NCBI GenBank assembly: GCA_035711465.1
Contig: DASTCC010000514.1
Coordinates: 1 to 8,212 of the forward strand
DNA: 8,212 bases
Direction of reading: 5' to 3'
Origin: DASTCC01 sp035711465
GTDB lineage: Bacteria > Acidobacteriota > Vicinamibacteria > Vicinamibacterales > SCN-69-37
Below are positions 6,019 to 8,212 of this stretch, piece after piece. Each line of letters begins with the position of its first letter. The first letter of the stretch is position 1. The notes beneath the pieces are model-generated. The model was not told where the DNA came from, searched no databases, and saw nothing but the letters and a program-made list of their open reading frames with translations. The translations under genes were made by a program, and so were the position numbers.

Positions 6019-7974
6019 TTACTTGATCGCGTTGGCCCACGCAGAGAGACCGCCGACCACGGGCACCCGGATGGTCGTGCCGGCGAGGTCGACGGTGAGC
6101 TCGGTGCCGGGCGCCGGCCAGAGCGTGAAGTCGCGATCGCTCGACATGATCATCAAGCCGATGCGCTTGCCGGCCGGGATGATCTGATCGTCGGGTTGCA
6201 GATCGAACGTCAGCGAGTAGAAGGTGCCCGGCACGAGTGGCGTGCCCTTGGCGAAGGCGTGATAGTCGCCGCCGCCGGTGAGCGAGGCGTGATTCTGCGG
6301 ATCGGCCCAGCCGCGCGTGATCAGATTGGCGGTGCCGATCGGGCCTTCGGTCCACGGTAGCTGCACCAGCCACACGGACAGGTTCGCCGCCGGCTTGCTC
6401 GACGCGAGCTTGATGGTGACGCGCGCCGAGCCGGAGATGTGGACGGGCGCGGTGAGCTCGCTGGTCGCGTAGAGCAGGCGATTCGGCGATTGCGCCGCCA
6501 TGGCCAGCGCCGGCCCGGACTGATTGACGTCGTCGGTCAGGATCTCGCGCGCGGCGGCGCCAACGCTCGATCCGTTCGCCACATCAAGGCCGCCGATCGC
6601 GTTGCCGCCAGGGCGGAGACCGAGCGTGACCGGCGCCGCTTCGGGATTCGGATAATCCGCGTACGGCGTCGGCGGCGGCGTCGCGCCACGCCCGCGTCCG
6701 CGGCCGCGGCCGGGGGCCGCGTTCGGATCGGCAGGGGGCGGCAGCGGTGCCGGCGTCGTCTCGCGGACGATCCACGCCTTGGGATCGTTCTCGACGCCGT
6801 TCTGCACGCCGTAGAGATAGCGCGTGAACCAGCGGTTCATGCGCTCGAGCGGCGGCGCGCCGCCGTGACCGCCCTGGTGGTAGTACGCCTGCAGCGGCAC
6901 CTGGCCCTTCAGCGCTTCGTAGATGCGCACGCTGTGCTCGGGGACGACGTTCCAGTCGTTGAACGCGTGCGCCATCAACACCGCGGCCTTGACGTTCTTG
7001 ACGAGCGGCAGCAGATCGCGTGACTGCCAGAACTCGTTGTAGTCGCCGGTCACGCGATCGCGGCCCTCGGCGAGCTCGCCGTCGCGAAACGCGTGATTGC
7101 AGTAGGGACGGCGCTGCGGCTCACCGCTGTTGACGTAGTCGTAGAGGAAGTCGATGTCCTCGCCGAGCCAGCCGCCGGGATGGCGGATGAGGCCGTTCGA
7201 TCGGTAGTAGTGGTAGTACGACGTGTTCGGCGCGATCGGAATGATCGCCTCGAGGCCGTCGACGCCGGTGACCGCGGCGGCGAGCGGAATGGTGCCGTTG
7301 TACGACGTGCCGGTCATCCCGACCTTGCCGGTCGACCAGCTGGCGACTACAGGCTCGCTGCCGGTCGCGGTGGTGAAGCCCTTCGCGCGGCCGGTCAGCC
7401 ATTCGATGACGGCCTTCGGCGCCAGCCGCTCGGGCGATCCGCCGACCGTCGGACAGCCCTGCGACAACCCGGTGCCCGGCGCTTCAGAGTGAACGACCGC
7501 GAACCCGCGCGGCACCCACGTGGCGGCCTGTGACGTCGAGATGCTGACGCGATCGGCGCGGAACGGAATCTCCGGCTGCGAGATTCGCTTCGGCGGCTGC
7601 GCGCCGATTTCCTGCTTGACGTCCCACAGGAACTCGCGCGGCCCCGACGTCCCGGCGAAGTACGGCGACGACTCGTAGATCACCGGGACTTTCAGTCCTT
7701 CGGTGTCCGTCTGCTGTGGCCGCGTGACGTCGACGTGCATGCGGTCGTTCTTGCCGTCGCGATCCGAGTCGAATTCGGTCTCGACCCAGAGGTGATGGCG
7801 GATCCAGAGCGTCTCGTCCTGGAACGCGGGCACGATCTGCGCCTGTCCGTCCACGAAAACCGGGCCGACCTTCGGCGGCGGCGCCTGCGCCGACATGAAC
7901 GTCGTGAAAGCCGCGCCGATGGCGAGAGCCGCCGCTGCGGGAACCCGGCCGAATCGCGAAGAAGACGTGAGCAT
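6019..7974 (-). CDS. Secreted Xaa-Pro dipeptidyl-peptidase / CocE-NonD family serine hydrolase
   Basis: A 651-residue protein of peptidase family S15 type. ATG 7974 is the first start after an in-frame TAA and yields a signal peptide with likely cleavage after SAQA (about residue 31). The alpha/beta-hydrolase domain has the nucleophile elbow GTSYNG (Ser224), Asp340 in AFNDWN and His370 in QGGHGG. The Asp-His spacing of 30 and Ser-Asp spacing of 116 agree closely with lactococcal PepX (Ser348, Asp468, His498, from memory). GTGLSQGCPTVGG (167-179) and the N-terminal FDSDRDGKNDRMHVDVTRP (68-86) favour the X-prolyl dipeptidyl-peptidase branch over cocaine esterase. The C-terminal jelly-roll domain (about 448-651) is present. 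A Pro/Arg-Gly-rich linker (about 408-447, with GRGRGRGRG) joins the two domains. It should cleave N-terminal X-Pro dipeptides, or possibly esters, outside the cytoplasm. No SD precedes the start. Divergent from a PadR regulator, which may control it. Confidence 0.92.
   Translation of the reverse strand: MLTSSSRFGRVPAAAALAIGAAFTTFMSAQAPPPKVGPVFVDGQAQIVPAFQDETLWIRHHLWVETEFDSDRDGKNDRMHVDVTRPQQTDTEGLKVPVIYESSPYFAGTSGPREFLWDVKQEIGAQPPKRISQPEIPFRADRVSISTSQAATWVPRGFAVVHSEAPGTGLSQGCPTVGGSPERLAPKAVIEWLTGRAKGFTTATGSEPVVASWSTGKVGMTGTSYNGTIPLAAAVTGVDGLEAIIPIAPNTSYYHYYRSNGLIRHPGGWLGEDIDFLYDYVNSGEPQRRPYCNHAFRDGELAEGRDRVTGDYNEFWQSRDLLPLVKNVKAAVLMAHAFNDWNVVPEHSVRIYEALKGQVPLQAYYHQGGHGGAPPLERMNRWFTRYLYGVQNGVENDPKAWIVRETTPAPLPPPADPNAAPGRGRGRGRGATPPPTPYADYPNPEAAPVTLGLRPGGNAIGGLDVANGSSVGAAAREILTDDVNQSGPALAMAAQSPNRLLYATSELTAPVHISGSARVTIKLASSKPAANLSVWLVQLPWTEGPIGTANLITRGWADPQNHASLTGGGDYHAFAKGTPLVPGTFYSLTFDLQPDDQIIPAGKRIGLMIMSSDRDFTLWPAPGTELTVDLAGTTIRVPVVGGLSAWANAIK
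6685..6711 (-). repeat. Arg-Gly coding repeat inside the hydrolase linker
   Basis: These 27 bases encode alternating Gly-Arg (residues 422-430), flanked by proline-rich sequence on both sides. The DNA is almost pure G and C (around CCGCGGCCGCGGCC on the plus strand), so length variation by slippage is likely. It lies in the presumed flexible linker between the catalytic and jelly-roll domains and should not disturb the active site. Confidence 0.6.
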
Positions 7975-7982
7975 GGGGGGAG

Positions 7983-7988
7983 ATTATC
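7983..7988 (-). promoter_or_regulatory. Candidate -10 element (GATAAT) of the hydrolase gene
   Basis: On the minus strand GATAAT matches the sigma-70 -10 consensus at five of six positions and lies exactly 8 bases (CTCCCCCC) before the ATG. That leaves no room for an SD, so a leaderless or nearly leaderless transcript is implied. A -35 box at the right distance is poor (CGTGAA or GTGAAC), which may mean activation or a relaxed promoter. Confidence 0.4.
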
Positions 7989-8004
7989 GCAGCGTCCCGG
8001 CCCT

Positions 8005-8023
8005 GTTCACGAGCGGTGTGAAC
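8005..8023. promoter_or_regulatory. Inverted-repeat operator candidate between hydrolase and padR-like gene
   Basis: GTTCAC (8005-8010) and GTGAAC (8018-8023) are a perfect 6-base dyad with a 7-base spacer, in the 106-base region between two divergent genes. One half overlaps the place expected for the -35 box of the hydrolase promoter. This size and symmetry suit a dimeric winged-helix repressor, so the adjacent PadR protein is a natural candidate, but the link is inference. A nearby 5-base dyad, GCCCC-G-GGGGC (8025-8035), is probably chance in GC-rich DNA. Confidence 0.4.
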
Positions 8024-8080
8024 TGCCCCGGGGGCTCGCGCGTATTAAGGTGACAATGTATTCTTTCTCGGACCTCCGTC

Positions 8081-8212
8081 ATGGGTAAGGAAAGCCTCGG
8101 CGAATTCGAGCTGCTGGTCCTTCTCGCCTGCATCCGCCTGGGCGAGTCAGCCGCCTACGCGGTGTCGATCGTCGACGAGATCCGCGACCGCACCGGACGC
8201 GACATCCATCGC
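8081..8212 (+). CDS. PadR-family transcriptional regulator, N-terminal part (runs off window)
   Basis: The first 44 residues of a PadR winged-helix repressor, starting at ATG 8081 with a weak GGA eight bases upstream (8070-8072). The sequence shows the family's opening helix (LGEFELLVLLACIRLGESA) and the following YAVSIVDEIRDRTGRDIH stretch, which corresponds to the usual AYGVxIxxEIxxRTGR before the recognition helix. PadR proteins bind palindromic operators as dimers and often repress neighbouring or efflux genes. In Acidobacteriota they commonly precede FtsX-type permease genes, which may lie just outside the window. The upstream bases 8041-8068 are notably AT-rich for this GC-rich region (TATTAAGGTGACAATGTATT within) and probably contain its promoter or operator. 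Truncated by the window end, so full length and C-terminal dimerisation domain are not seen. Confidence 0.85.
   Translation, partial: MGKESLGEFELLVLLACIRLGESAAYAVSIVDEIRDRTGRDIHR

Noticed and set aside
1..8212. tRNA/rRNA genes, CRISPR arrays, insertion sequences, integrase or phage genes, toxin-antitoxin pairs
   Set aside because: None seen by reading both strands. The window is almost fully covered by eight conventional genes.

Overview
The window is GC-rich, densely coded bacterial DNA with eight protein genes (two cut by the window ends) and no RNA gene, IS element, CRISPR array or prophage signal. The gene content points to an Acidobacteriota genome, most likely of the Vicinamibacteria type. 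The clues are an FtsX/MacB-type permease of the kind these genomes carry in large numbers, a secreted VWA-domain protein next to a secreted TPR protein, a PadR regulator, and GTG/TTG starts with weak or absent Shine-Dalgarno (SD) sequences. This placement is inference from gene style, not from a marker gene.

Layout. At 2-634 (+) is the C-terminal end of an ABC-transporter permease. It converges, with a 23-base gap, on a two-gene minus-strand operon: a secreted TPR-like protein (1620-2780) followed by a secreted VWA-domain protein (658-1623), joined by a 4-base GTGA overlap. Divergent from that operon is a plus-strand three-gene operon: a Gfo/Idh/MocA-type NAD(P)-dependent oxidoreductase (2830-3807), a GMC-family FAD oxidoreductase with an extra cysteine cluster (3804-5315, again a GTGA overlap) and a small VOC/glyoxalase-fold metalloprotein (5334-5858, with a good SD). 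A 160-base convergent spacer holds a hairpin just past the stop of the next gene. At 6019-7974 (-) is a secreted Xaa-Pro dipeptidyl-peptidase/CocE-type serine hydrolase with a complete Ser-Asp-His triad. It is divergent from the start of a PadR-family repressor (8081 to the window end), and the two share a 106-base promoter region containing a perfect 6-7-6 inverted repeat.

How the parts may work together. The Gfo/Idh-GMC-VOC operon looks like a small catabolic or modifying pathway: two redox enzymes, one NAD(P)-linked and one flavin-linked and possibly electron-transferring, plus a metal-dependent enzyme of the isomerase/epimerase/dioxygenase superfamily. A sugar, cyclitol or glycoside substrate is plausible but not shown by the sequence. 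The peptidase would act outside the cytoplasm on proline-containing peptides or esters. The VWA/TPR pair is probably a periplasmic or surface protein-interaction module of unknown role.

The most interesting points are the cysteine cluster in the GMC enzyme, the Gfo/Idh active-site substitutions, and the -10-like hexamers found exactly 8 bases before two start codons that lack an SD, which suggests leaderless mRNAs.
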